64,000 nt of DNA from Azorinus chamasolen (taxonomy: Eukaryota > Mollusca > Bivalvia > Cardiida > Solecurtidae): positions 66,622,269 through 66,686,268 of the forward strand of contig OY755237.1 in NCBI GenBank assembly GCA_963576725.1, read 5' to 3'. The first letter of the stretch is position 1. Each line of letters starts with the position of its first letter. The translations under genes and the position numbers were made by a program. Positions 50,863-61,042 of the stretch are shown here, in pieces. The notes under the pieces are model-generated. The model was not told where the DNA came from. It saw nothing but the letters and a program-made list of their open reading frames with translations, and did not search any database.

Positions 50863-51328
50863 ATATTTCTCCGCCAGCCCCATCTTGCTGCTACTCAGTA
50901 GAATCCTCTCTCTAGGGTGATTCTAATGAGTACAGTGCTCCCTCCCTACAACGGGCCTCTCAATAACGATCCCTTCCTTACAACAACACATGTTACTGTT
51001 TCCGAAACAACAAGGCTCCAGACACAACTTTTTTACATCGTATTTTCTTTATGCCTCAATCAAACCCTATGTTGTGACCACTCTTTAGAATCGTCACTTT
51101 GTGACGATTCTAAAGCGTGGTCACAGCATAGGGTTTGATTGAGGCATAACGGTTTTAGTTCTCGAAATACACCTTATCTGGGGATCTGCAAACAAGCTAA
51201 TTATATTTGATTTACCCTCCAGTATAACAACTCCCTCTGAACAACACATACAATCTTCGTATCCCAAAGGGTGTCGTTGTAGAGAGGGGGCATTGTAGTA
51301 GCAAGATCGGGTTTGGCGGAGAAATAAG
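50863..51328. mobile_element. Foldback element K2 split by E
   Basis: TATTTCTCCGCCAGCCCCAT, CTTGCTGCTACTCAGTAGAA, then GGGTGATTCTAATGAG before E; GTAGCAAGATCGGGTTTGG, CGGAGAAATA after it. The two outer parts are inverted. Confidence 0.7.
50933..51295. mobile_element. TA foldback element family E, nested in K2
   Basis: CAGTGCTCCCTCCCTACAAC and GTTGTAGAGAGGGGGCATTG, TA both sides. Palindrome GCCTCAATCAAACCCTATG... with its inverse around GTCACTTTGTGAC. It lies in the opposite internal order to the E at 14961. Confidence 0.87.
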
Positions 51329-51480
51329 AGATGTTGATAAGATTAGTATATTACTGCGACTCTTCCGTAGCGTTTTAGACTCATCATTCAACATTTTAAA
51401 AGTGGATTCTTTCATGTTTGTATTGCTTACGGTGAAACCTGTCTTAAGCAACCATTGAAAAGAAGTCCAATTATAGGTGT

Positions 51481-51701
51481 TTAACCCATTCCAACTTAGG
51501 CTATTTTTAGATCCTACCTCTTTGATTAAATCAACCAAAAAGACCCAATTTACTAGAGAAAAGGAACATTTTAAAAATTTGTAGTTTTGAAACCATTGTG
51601 ATAAATGCTCCACAGGAGCAAATGCTCTATTTATCACAATGGTTTCAGAAAGTGACTTTTACAGAGGCGTCAAAAGGCGTCAATATGCAGGAATGAGTTA
51701 A
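51481..51701 (+). mobile_element. TTAA MITE family C inside D3
   Basis: TTAACCCATTCCAACTTAGG to ATATGCAGGAATGAGTTAA. The left hairpin arm lacks ATAGAGCATTTG, leaving GTGATAAATGCTCCACAGG. Confidence 0.85.
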
Positions 51702-51840
51702 GGCAGGTTATAGCTTACTACTGGTTAAAATAATAATGGCTAGAGCTCCCTATAGGAACTGGTTGCATTATATTCACATTGCATTAAGCAATAACCTGCT
51801 TTTTAAGGACTTCGATCATGTCCAATCAGTCAATAGGTGC

Positions 51841-52101
51841 TTAACCCTTTCCCTGTTCCGTGTTTATTCCAAATTTCAATACCTACTGAATATTCATTGA
51901 CAAAATAGTTATAATGAAATATATATGGAGGATGGAACGTTGTAGCCATTTTAGAAAGTAAAACAATAGAGTTATCAAATTCCAGTAGCAAACGGAGCAG
52001 ACCCTGATCAGACAGCTCCTGCAGGAGCCATCTGATCTGGGTGTACTCTGTTTGCAAGTGGGTGAAAAGATGTTTATAAATATGAGGGTAATTTGGATTA
52101 A
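51841..52101 (-). mobile_element. TTAA MITE family A inside D3
   Basis: TTAACCCTTTCCCTGTTCCG to a decayed right end (AGGGTAATTTGGATTAA). Hairpin GACAGCTCCTGCAGGAGCCA. Confidence 0.8.
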
Positions 52102-52282
52102 GACAGATTCTTCTATACATACAAATCAGTTGTTTGTTGATTCATTTTAGGTTTGACTGTTTTGATACAACTGTCAAACTTGTCAGGTAAAAGTACTTTA
52201 TATATATAATTATATTGCTTTTTGTTGAACATTGATATTGAAATTAAATTAAGCCCATTGAGTGAAGGGTGTATGGTAAACA

Positions 52283-52456
52283 TAACCCATTCCCTCATAG
52301 GCTCTTTTTAGATCTATCCAACCTCTTTGAACAAATCATCCGAAAAGGAGCATTCACTAGAAAAAAAACCCGGAAAAGTTTAGAATGATCTAGTTTTGAA
52401 ACCCTTGTGATAAAAAGAGCATAGCTCCTATGGACCAAATGCTCTATTTATCACAA
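52283..52456 (+). mobile_element. Family C MITE, right third missing
   Basis: ATAACCCATTCCCTCATAGG, then hairpin GAGCATAGCTCCTATGGACC, ending at TTTATCACAA where an I element begins. Confidence 0.7.
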
Positions 52457-52458
52457 GT

Positions 52459-52583
52459 ACATAGTAGCAAATAGTGTAGACCCTGATCAAGTTGTTCATT
52501 CAGGAGCAGTTTGATCTTGGTCTGCACTATTTACCTAAGTTTGTATATCCAAATTCTTCGAGTAATTAGGATATATTCATAAT
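52459..52583. mobile_element. Foldback MITE family I
   Basis: CAAATAGTGTAGACCCTG, hairpin GATCAAGTTGTTCATTCAGGAGC..., GTCTGCACTATTTACC and TCGAGTAATTAGGATA. Confidence 0.6.
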
Positions 52584-52584
52584 A

Positions 52585-52794
52585 CAGTAAAATCGTAATT
52601 GTTCGAACACTAAAATACGTATCATTATCGATCTTAAAGACAGGTGGCAGCTAAATGCATGGTGAAAGTCACGCAGAAAGTTCCTCTAGGAGCTTTCTGT
52701 ATGACTTTCACCATGAATTAAGCAGCCACCTGCCTAAAAGAGTCTAAATTCTTCTATTCTAAAATTTTGAATACTAGTAATTAAGATTTTACTG
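52585..52794. mobile_element. TA MITE family D2
   Basis: CAGTAAAATCGTAATTGTTC and CTAGTAATTAAGATTTTACTG, TA outside. Palindrome with GCATGGTGAAAGTCACGC, centre TTCCTCTAGGAGC. Confidence 0.83.
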
Positions 52795-52943
52795 TAATAG
52801 GATGAGCTTGAATGGTGCCATGCCCAACTGGTCATTTAAAATGGATATAAATAGCATCAACAATACCTTTAGAATATAATATAGAATTATAAGTATTTTT
52901 AAGTGTTTGAAGAACTTTTGTGCAACTCTGTGTGTGTTAAGTT

Positions 52944-52962
52944 GGGGGGGGGGGGGGGGGGG
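52944..52962 (+). repeat. Poly-G tract
   Basis: An unbroken run of about 19 G. Confidence 0.9.
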
Positions 52963-53094
52963 TTACATGTAGATGAAGGAGATAAATTAACATATAGATA
53001 GAAATTGATTTTAAATTTGGATAGGCCTGGCTTTTAGATTATTCAATGGCATTTTTAAATACCCCAATGACCCTAAGAATTCATACATAATGAC

Positions 53095-53215
53095 CTAGGC
53101 AAATAGTATAGACCAGAACCAACCCCTGAAGGAGTAGCTTGATCAAAGTCTACACTATTTGCTACTATGTCAGTCTAGTTTTAGATTGGCGTGTCAGAAT
53201 ATTTTGAGTAATATG
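53095..53215. mobile_element. Foldback MITE family I
   Basis: GGCAAATAGTATAGACC, hairpin AACCCCTGAAGGAGTAGC, GTCTACACTATTTGCTAC, then TATGTCAGTC and ATTTTGAGTAATA. Confidence 0.6.
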
Positions 53216-53277
53216 TGTAGATGGATCCAGATCAGACAAAAATCAAACTTGGTATATGATCAGGTAATTTTGTATTT

Positions 53278-53488
53278 CAGTAGAACCTGTCTTTGGCAGC
53301 CATCAAAAAGAGGTCTAATTATGAGTCTCTAAGGCAGGTGGTAGCTTAATACAGGTCTAAAATAATGCAGAAAGCTCCAGTAGGAGCTTTTTGCATTTTG
53401 CATTACTTTTGCCCTACATTAAGCAACCATCTGAATTAAAAACTCTGATGTTCAATAAATGAATGGCTGCTTAGGACAGGTTATACTG
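53278..53488. mobile_element. TA MITE family D3
   Basis: CAGTAGAACCTGTCTTTGGC and GCTTAGGACAGGTTATACTG. Hairpin GAAAGCTCCAGTAGGAGCTTT; GCATTTTGCAT shows a small duplication in the right arm. Confidence 0.82.
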
Positions 53489-53657
53489 TATTGATCAGTG
53501 TCTTCAGTAATGATTAACCAATACAAATTTAGATTAGTATTGATACATTTGAATAAAAGTACTTTGTTACAAAATGAATATTATGCCTTTTTACAAAATG
53601 GAACTTTTATTTTGCCTTTAATTATATTTTACATTATAAACTCCAACCAGAGAGCTC

Positions 53658-53893
53658 CTAACCCTTTCCTCCATAAATACGCCTTTCTACGCCTCTGTAA
53701 AAATCAGTCCTATTGAAACCATTGTGAAAAAAATAGAGCATTTGCTCCTATAGGAGCAAATGCTCTATTTATCACAATGGTTACAAAGTACAAAATTCTA
53801 AAAAAAAATTCCTTTTCTTTAGTTAATGCTCCTTTTGGGTAGATTTATTCAATGAGGTTGGGTCTAAAAATAGTCTATGAGGGAATGGGTTAC
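53658..53893 (-). mobile_element. TTAA MITE subfamily C2
   Basis: ACCCTTTCCTCCATAAATAC (B-type), perfect hairpin core ATTTGCTCCTATAGGAGCAAAT, and the C-type end CTATGAGGGAATGGGTTAC. Confidence 0.85.
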
Positions 53894-54101
53894 GTTGTTC
53901 TGTGATTAGGGTCTCGGTGTTTTTATCGTATTCCTGTATACAATACACATGGATATATCGATATATTATCAATACAGGATCTATTGATGTATCGATACAG
54001 GATGGCCATAATTGACAGCCCTAGAAATATTGTGAAAAAATTTAAGTAAACATAATGAAGAGCTTGAAACATCTGCAGTATAGGTAGCTATCCAAATTAC
54101 C

Positions 54102-54333
54102 ATAACCCATTCCTTCATAGGCTATTTTAGATCGAACCTCCTTGAATAAATCTACGGAAAAGGAGCATTAACTAGAGAAAAGGAAAATTTTAGAATTTTG
54201 TAGTTTGAAACTACTGAGATGAATAGAGCATTAATTTTTGCTCATAGGAGCAAATGCTCTATTTATCACAATTGTTTCAACAGGTGACTTTTTCAGAGGT
54301 GTCAAAGGGTGTCAGTATAAGGAAATGGGTTAA
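54102..54333 (+). mobile_element. TTAA MITE family C
   Basis: ATAACCCATTCCTTCATAGG to GTATAAGGAAATGGGTTAA. Hairpin with TTAATTT inserted in the left arm (GCATTAATTTTTGCTC). Confidence 0.8.
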
Positions 54334-54339
54334 GTATTC

Positions 54340-54510
54340 GGATACTCCATTTCCCCTCTCCATGGATTTGTAAAGCTACATAATTCAATCTGGCCTCATT
54401 TTGATAACTTGTAATAGTAGCAAATAGTGTAGACCCTGATCAAACTGCTCTTTGAGGAGCCTTTTCATCTGGATCTGCTCTATTTGCATAAATTATGTCT
54501 CAGTTATAAC
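54340..54510. mobile_element. Foldback MITE family I
   Basis: CGGATACTCCATTTCCCCTC, CAAATAGTGTAGACCCTGAT, hairpin CTGCTCTTTGAGGAGC and CTCTATTTGCATAAATT. Confidence 0.55.
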
Positions 54511-54684
54511 AGTTATTACGATACTTAGATGGCTGTCAAAATATACATAATCAGAGAAGGGAGTGCACTCTTGTACAACTCTGTATGATTACTGTGGTAG
54601 TTAATGTTCTTGTTCTATTTAGTAGCTCAATGTCATTAGTTATATTTCCAATTTCAGATTTAATTCATTGACAAGTGACACACC

Positions 54685-54783
54685 AATAACAAATAATGCA
54701 TTCCCAGAACAAAATGCTCCTGAAGGAGCAATTTGATCAGGGTCTACACTATTTGCTACTATGGCAGTCAGATTAAAATTTAT
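54685..54783. mobile_element. Foldback MITE family I, core part
   Basis: ACAAATAATGCATTCCCAG, hairpin AAAATGCTCCTGAAGGAGCAATTT, GTCTACACTATTTGCTAC. Confidence 0.55.
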
Positions 54784-54930
54784 TAAACCCTTTGATATCG
54801 TGACCATGCAATGTCATTTGCAAACAGTTTAGAGCCAGATCAGAGGGATCCCAGAGGAGCCCTCTGATCAGGGTCTGCACGTTTGTCTTTCAAAACATCC
54901 TAGCAAGATTAAGCCTTTCAACCAGGGTAG
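54783..54930 (+). mobile_element. TTAA MITE family G, right part missing
   Basis: TTAAACCCTTTGATATCGTG, hairpin GAGGGATCCCAGAGGAGCCC, then GCACGTTTGTCTTTC and ATTAAGCCTTTC. Confidence 0.6.
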
Positions 54931-54939
54931 AGATACTAT

Positions 54940-55131
54940 TTAACCCTTTACTCCATAAATACTCCTTTGCAAACAGAGTAGATGCAGACAGGGTCTGCTC
55001 TGTTTGCCTATGAAATAAAATAGATACGTATCTACGATAGCTACCATGGCCAAATATTCATGTGCTCATGTGCCATTATGAAATATTATTTAATTAATAT
55101 TCATGATATAATTCATGGTGTAAAGGGTTAA
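54940..55131 (+). mobile_element. Family B MITE with hairpin collapsed
   Basis: TTAACCCTTTACTCCATAAA to GTGTAAAGGGTTAA. Between AAACAGAGTAGATGCAGAC and AGGGTCTGCTCTGTTTGCC the ~40 bp centre is deleted. Confidence 0.8.
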
Positions 55132-55212
55132 ATGGTGCAAAATTGAACTATTCAGCTTTACAAACTGGAGAAGGGAGACTAGTAGCTGGTGTCCATATTT
55201 AGGGTAAATAGA

Positions 55213-55462
55213 TTAACCCTTTACTCCATAAATACCCCTTTTTATACAAGCAGATTAGACCCAGAGCAGATGGCTCCTATAGGAGCCATCTGATCAGGGT
55301 CTGCTCTGTTTGCTTATGATATACATTAGAAATTATTCTACAGGTTCTGCCATGGACAAAATTTCCAGTGTCAGTCTGCTATTACAACAAATTAATATAA
55401 TAATTATTAGTATTCATGAAATCATTATTTCTTACATGGATATTCATGGAGGAAAGGGTTAA
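55213..55462 (+). mobile_element. TTAA MITE family B
   Basis: TTAACCCTTTACTCCATAAA to CATGGAGGAAAGGGTTAA. Perfect centre GATGGCTCCTATAGGAGCC. Confidence 0.87.
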
Positions 55463-56004
55463 CTGAAACTATGTTGCCAGTGGGAATTATTTTGAATATC
55501 CGTGAATCTGTACATGTTGCTAGGTCAATTTGAAAGGTTCTATCAATAACAGTGCAATAATGGATCTGTGCATTATTTATGGCTGGAATTGTGTGAATAA
55601 TAGGTGAGAGAGAGAGAGGGGGGGTTTCTGTGGTTTTACAGTTGAGTTGCCTTGGTATTGGAGAATTGATTTGATAGCTTGTTCTGTGCCGGACTTGAGC
55701 CATGTTATCAAGTACAAATAATCAATGACCAAGGCTTGTTATCAGTGAACTGGTGCTAATGACTTGTAATTTCATGATTTAGCAGATTATTTGAGATCTG
55801 TGTCTTACATTGGCTAGAGGGCAGAATTGAGGACAGGCTGCAGAATAGCATAATTGATTATGATAAATTCAATTTCTGTCCATTCTCAAAAACATTGACT
55901 GCTTTAGGGAGAAATGACAAAAAAAAGGAAAAATGTTAAACAAAAAAATCAAGCTTCTGAAATCAAACTATTTTGAAGCCTTCAACTGCAGCTTACCAGC
56001 CTTA
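55463..56004. other. Unassigned spacer with a short GA run
   Basis: A (GA)n/G run lies at about 55605-55625. I found no exon or MITE. Confidence 0.4.
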
Positions 56005-56128
56005 ACTCGAGACTCCCTTACATATAAATGTCTTTTCACGAAATTGTAATAGATCTGACTCTACAGTTTTTAACATACCAGGGGTTACCATTATAAAAAT
56101 CTAGCCAATGAATATTCATGTCATTATT
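56005..56128 (+). mobile_element. AB MITE, hairpin-less
   Basis: CTTACATATAAATGTC, TTTTCACG (A-type) and GATCTGACTCTACAG, CCAATGAATATTCATG (B-type) are joined without a core hairpin. Helitron-like element O starts at its right part. Confidence 0.5.
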
Positions 56129-57849
56129 ATACCCCCACAAACAGAGTTTGAGGGGGGTATACTGGAATCAGCCTGTCGGTCGGTCGGTCGGTCGGTCGGT
56201 CTGTCTGCAAAATCTTGTACGGCGAACTCCTCCTTCAGTTTCAACCCGATTCACTTGACACTTGGCATAATTGTTAATCAGGAGTAGTAGATGTGCAAGA
56301 CACAAATTTCAGGTCTCTGTGACCTTGACCTTGACCTTTGGCCTTTAAATTGGTCTTGAAATTGGCAGGCAAAAGCTTGTACTTTGAACTCCTCCTTCAC
56401 ATTCAACCTGATTCACTTGATACTTGGCATAAATGTTACTCAGGAGTAGTAGATGTGCAAGACACAAATTTCAGGTCTCTGTGACCTTGACCTTGACCTT
56501 TGGCCTTGAAATTGGTCTTGAAATTGGCAGGCAAAATCTTGTACTTTGAACTCCTCCTTCACTTTCAACCTGATTCACTTGATACTTGGCATAAATGTTA
56601 CTCAGGAGTAGTAGATGTGCAAGACACAAATTTCAGGTCTCTGTGACCTTGACCTTGACCTTTGGCCTTGAAATTGGTCTTGAAATTGGCAGGCAAAATC
56701 TTGTACTTTGAACTCCTCCTTCACTTTCAACCTGATTCACTTGATACTTGGCATAAATGTTACTCAGGAGTAGTAGATGTGCAAGACACAAATTTCAGGT
56801 CTCTGTGACCTTGACCTTGACCTTTGGCCTTGAAATTGGTCTTGAAATTGGCAGGCAAAATCTTGTACTTTGAACTTCTCCTTCAATTTCAACCTGATTC
56901 ACTTGATACTTAGCATAAATGTTACTCAGGAGTAGTAGATGTGCAAGACACAAATTTCAGATCTCTGTGACCTTGACCTTGACCTTTGGTCTTGAAATTG
57001 GTCTTGAAATAGGCAGGCAAAAGCTTGTACTTTGAACTCCTCCTTCAATTTCAACCTGATTAACTTGATACTTGGCATAAATGTTACTCAGGAGTAGTAG
57101 ATGTGCAAGACACAAATTTCAGGTCTCTGTGACCTTGACCTTGACCTTTGGCCTTGAAATTGGTCTTGAAATTGGCAGGCAAAATTTTGTACTTTGAACT
57201 TCTCCTTCAATTTCAACCTGATTCACTTGATACTTGGCATAAATGTTACTCAGGAGTAGTAGATGTGCAAGACACAAATTTCAGATCTCTGTGACCTTGA
57301 CCTTGACCTTTGGTCTTGAAATTGGTCTTGAAATAGGCAGGCAAAATCTTGTACTTAGAACTCCTCCTTCAATTTCAACCTGATTAACTTGATACTTGGC
57401 ATAAATGTTACTCAGGAATAGTAGATGTGCAAGACACAAATTTAAAATCTCTGTGACCTTGACCTTTGGCCTTGAAATTGGTCTTAAAATTGGCAAGCAA
57501 AATCTTGTACGGCAAACTCCTCCTTCACTTTCAACCTGATTCATTTGATACTTGGCATAAATGTTACTCAGGAGTAGTAGATGTGCAAGACACAAATTTC
57601 AGGTCTCTGTGACCTTGACCTTGACCTTTGGCCTTGAAATTGGTCATGATATTGGCAGGCAAAATCTTGTACTTTGAACTCCTCCTTCACTTTCAACCTG
57701 ATTCACTTGATACTTGGCATAAATTACAGAATTTTCTCTATTTGAACTTTGGGTATTTTTGTTATTTGGTCCTGTTACATGTTCAAAACTTGGATTTGCA
57801 ATCAAGGCTGCCGTGTGGGGGTATTCATCACCTTTAGTGATAGTTCTAG
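56129..57849 (+). mobile_element. Helitron-like nonautonomous element O, ~9.5 tandem monomers
   Basis: It starts TATACCCCCAC-type with a hairpin-like ACCCCCACAAACAG...GAGGGGGGTAT, then a CGGT microsatellite (about 56178-56200). The body is 162 bp monomers starting near 56206, 56363, 56526, 56688, 56850, 57012, 57174, 57337, 57492 and 57653 (GGCAGGCAAAATCTTGTAC). It ends GGGGGTATTC, the hairpin ATCACCTTTAGTGAT, AGTT, CTAG, then TT. No transposase is encoded; the open frames are repeat artefacts. Confidence 0.87.
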
Positions 57850-57861
57850 TTACATGAGTGT

Positions 57862-57983
57862 TCAATATTATTTCATAAGCAAACAGAGCAAACCCTTAAA
57901 ATCAGGCTCACAGGAGCCATCTGATCTGGGTTTACTCTGTTTGCAAAGGTTTTAAAAGGAATATTTATGGAGGAAAGAATTAA
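57862..57983 (-). mobile_element. Family B MITE, inner half
   Basis: ATAAGCAAACAGAGCAAACC, a decayed hairpin CAGGCTCACAGGAGCC, and ATATTTATGGAGGAAAGAA before TTAA, which is shared with the next B. Confidence 0.65.
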
Positions 57984-58234
57984 CCCGTTGCTCTATAAAT
58001 ATGCTTTTCTGCGCCTTTGAAAACAGAGTAGACCCAGATTAGACGGCTCCTGTAGGAGCCGTCTGATCAGGGTCTGCTCTGTTTGCTTATGATATAATAT
58101 AGATATGATTCTACAGTTTCTGCCATGGCCAAATATTCCTGTGTCCATGCATGCAGTACTATTAGAACAATGAATCTGATTAATATTCATGATATCATTA
58201 TTTCTTACATGAATATTCATGGAGTAAATGGATA
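57980..58234 (+). mobile_element. TTAA MITE family B
   Basis: TTAACCCGTTGCTCTATAAA to CATGGAGTAAATGGATAA. Perfect hairpin GACGGCTCCTGTAGGAGCCG. It points away from the previous B (tail to tail on one TTAA). Confidence 0.83.
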
Positions 58235-58739
58235 AAAGCCTATCACAGACTCGCACCTTAGACCTGTAGATTATGTCAGATACTACAGAATATTGCCTCC
58301 TCTGCTGTCTGCACAAATCAATACCTGTCTGTTCCTTCTACCTCAGCTTTCCCTATAGATATATATTATTCATAGACCAAGTCTTATTATTCCGACTAGA
58401 TCAAGTCTTGCCCTCCTGTATGTTCCGAATGTTTTTTTTTTAACTATCTCGAGGCAATTCACACTTCCATAGCAACAGTTGTTTGTTAGTGAACATGTGC
58501 TCTTCCTTATGTTTGAGGTTTTCTTTCTGTCTTCTACATACAGGAACCGACAGTACTAATATGTCTCTCCTTTCAATTGTATTGACTACATATGGCTGAT
58601 ATTGTAAATTTAATTAGTAGACTGAATTTTGTACAGAACAATTGTGATCACTGAAGCGAATTCCACTAGTGGCAGTGTACATGCAATTTCCTCTTTGCAT
58701 GCAAAGTAAAAAAATATTGTCTGCTTCACGTCTCCCAGT
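58235..58739. other. Unassigned spacer
   Basis: No MITE, exon or tandem repeat recognised. Confidence 0.4.
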
Positions 58740-58884
58740 TTTGTTCCATTGTCTGTTCAAAGGGACAGTCAGGGTGTCAAACAGTTTTGATCCTGATGAG
58801 GTGCTGAGTTTCTTGGCACCTTATCTAGATCCAAACTATTTGCAAATGTTATCACAAATTTACCAACAGCATGCTTAGAGGTAA
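58740..58884. mobile_element. Family F MITE
   Basis: GTCAAACAGTTTTGATCCTG, hairpin GGTGCTGAGTTTCTTGGCACC, ATCTAGATCCAAACTATTTG and CAGCATGCTTAGAGGTAA. Confidence 0.65.
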
Positions 58885-59090
58885 TACTCGGCACCAAACC
58901 AAAAGTGTGTAACCCATATCAAGAGATTTATATCCACTGACTTATGATCTACTGTAGGTTCAACTTTCTGGATTAATTGTTTATATAAGGATATTTATGT
59001 GAGTGTACTTTCACAGACTATTTTCACTAACAGGTAAATCATAAATCACTATTTGTTATTTTTTGCTGTTTTATTGTGGATTTAGCCCTT

Positions 59091-59525
59091 TATATGTTGA
59101 ATATTCATGTAAGAAATAATGGCATCATGCATATTTATTAGCTGAATGTTTATAATTTGTAAAATTTTCAAGGGAATTGTTGGCTTTGATAAAAGCTGTA
59201 GAATTAGATCTACATGTACAGTAAAACCTCTATTAACCGGAATTCTAGTAGAGGAAAATTTAGATATTTTAGGCAGGTGACTGCTTAATGCAGGGTGAAA
59301 GTCATGCAGAAAGCTCCTGTAGGAGCTTTCTGCATGACTTCCACCCTGCATTAAGCTGTCACCTGTCTCCAAGACCGACATTTATACTACATTTAACGTC
59401 CGGTTAAGAGAGGTTTTACTGTATATCATATTGTATGCAATCGGAGCAAACCTTGATCGGAAAGCTCCTTGGTCTACTCTGTTTGCAAAGGCATGAAAAA
59501 GCGTTTATATGTAGGAAAGGATTAA
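59091..59525 (-). mobile_element. AB MITE split by D4
   Basis: TTAGCCCTTTATATGTTGAA, TATTCATGTAAGAAATAATG precede; ACCTTGATCGGAAAGCTCC and GCGTTTATATGTAGGAAAGG follow, then TTAA. The hairpin's second arm is lost. Confidence 0.75.
59219..59421. mobile_element. TA MITE family D4, nested in AB
   Basis: CAGTAAAACCTCTATTAACC and CGGTTAAGAGAGGTTTTACTG with TA at 59217-59218 and 59422-59423. Nearly perfect palindrome, centre GCTCCTGTAGGAGC. Confidence 0.88.
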
Positions 59526-59734
59526 GTCACTAAAAATGCCCATGTGTTGAATTCATTGCATTTCTTTGGAATGTCTGAACTCAAATTTATATTTGAAAGG
59601 AATGCAGACCCAAAATTAAGAGATCAGATTCTCTTCTGTAACTGTTTGCAAGTTAAGTTTCTCTTTTTCGAAGTTTTACTATTTCAGAATGATAATTGTA
59701 CAGATTTGATTTCAGAAGTTATGACTGTATGAAT

Positions 59735-59930
59735 ATTTGAATTAGCTGAAGTTTAATCACAGCATAATTATAATGCACATAGAAAGTCTAGGCCATGACA
59801 GAAGATCTATATTATTTCATAAGCAAACAGAGCAGCTTCTGATCAGCCGGCTCCTTCAGGAGCAGTCTGAAGTCGGGTCGACTCTATTTACAAAGGTGGT
59901 TAAGGCTTCTCTATGTAGTAAAGGATTAAA
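59735..59930 (-). mobile_element. Family B MITE, decayed
   Basis: AAGCAAACAGAGCAGCTTCT, hairpin CCGGCTCCTTCAGGAGCAG, then CTCTATGTAGTAAAGGATTAA. Confidence 0.6.
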
Positions 59931-60033
59931 AGCAAATTTATGATAATCGATGCAGCTTAAAGTTACTTTGTATCTCATCAGAATCCAAACTGACCTTCTG
60001 ATCATCTTTTTGAGGGAAGATGGAGAAATTGTA

Positions 60034-60283
60034 TTAACCCTTCTCTTGCTGAATTTTAAAATACATTTCTCCTTCTTTACCCATGCCCTGTTGTATAATT
60101 ACATATATCTTCACTGTGTACAAGTATTTTGCTGTGCAATCACTGCTGTGGAGTGCACTGGTTGCACAATCAACTTGTAAATAGTGCAGACCCTGATGAG
60201 ACAGCTCCTACAGGAGCTGTCTCATCTGGGTCTTCACTATTTACAGATAGGTATATTGACTTGAATAGCAAGCGAAGGGTTAA
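60034..60283 (+). mobile_element. TTAA MITE family J
   Basis: TTAACCCTTCTCTTGCTGAA to AAGCGAAGGGTTAA. Hairpin GACAGCTCCTACAGGAGCTG. 250 bp, about as long as the J at 47322. Right TTAA shared with the next element. Confidence 0.87.
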
Positions 60284-60487
60284 CCCTTTCTTTCATATAA
60301 ATGCTTTTTCACACATTGCAAACAGAGTAAGCTTGACCAGATCAGACAGTTACTATAGCTAGGAGCCGTCTGATCAGGGTCTGCTCTGTTTGCTGATGGA
60401 ATTTGAAAGATCTTGTTTCTTTACTTTCTAAAATGGCTGGTCAGAGGGCAAATGTGTGAAATGCGTTTATATGAAGGACAGGGTTAA
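60280..60487. mobile_element. Double-left-ended family A element
   Basis: The left end is normal (TTAACCCTTTCTTTCATATA). The right end after AAAATGGCTGGTCAGAGG is GCAAATGTGTGAAATGCG, TTTATATGAAGGACAGGG, TTAA, which is the left end inverted. The usual AATATTCAGTAGG right end is missing. Confidence 0.8.
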
Positions 60488-60599
60488 GAGTTATCTACAG
60501 ATTGACAGTGTTCATATTGTTGTAAAAGTAAATTCTTGTGTATAGCTCTAAATAAGAATGAATAGGTGAATTGATTTTAATAAGTCTTATTGATTTACT

Positions 60600-60820
60600 G
60601 TAAGTATCCTTAGTATTCTGACAGGCAAACTTAGGCAAATAGTGCAGATCCAGATCAAACAGCTCCCGATGGAGCCGTTGGATCAGGGTCTACACTGTTT
60701 GCTACTGTGTCAGTCTATTTTAAAGTTCAAATTAAAATTCAAAATGGTGCCAAATTGAATCATTTCGTTTACATACCCGTGGAGAGGGGAGATTGATTGT
60801 CTAAATACTCAGGATTATTA
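60600..60820. mobile_element. Foldback MITE family I
   Basis: TATCCTTAGTATTCTGACAG and GTCTAAATACTCAGGATTA form short inverted ends. Hairpin CAGATCCAGATCAAACAGC...GTTGGATCAGGGTC. This copy defines the I ends best. Confidence 0.65.
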
Positions 60821-61006
60821 ACCCTTAAAGTGCAGGACATGAGTCACTAATCTCTTTTGCAAACAGTGTAGACCCAGATGAGAGGGCTCCTGGAGTAGCC
60901 CTCTCATCAGATTCTGTACTGTTTGTCATGATACACTTTTCTTTACCATAAGCTTGACCTTTTTATGCCCCCATAGACGATAGTCGGGGGGCATATTGTT
61001 TTTGCC

Positions 61007-61042
<36 letters not shown>

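Larger units (their letters stand above)
51429..52116. mobile_element. TA MITE family D3 carrying two nested TTAA MITEs
   Basis: GGTGAAACCTGTCTTAAGC at the left, GGCAGGTTATAGCTTACTAC in the middle and GACAGATTCTTCTATA at the right. C and A sit at the two TTAA positions of the D3 sequence. The D3 hairpin is AGAGCTCCCTATAGGAACTGG. Confidence 0.8.

Noticed and set aside
56206..57735. A protein repeat gene suggested by repeated peptides in minus frames
   Set aside because: These are translations of the 162 bp monomers of element O, with stops in most units.
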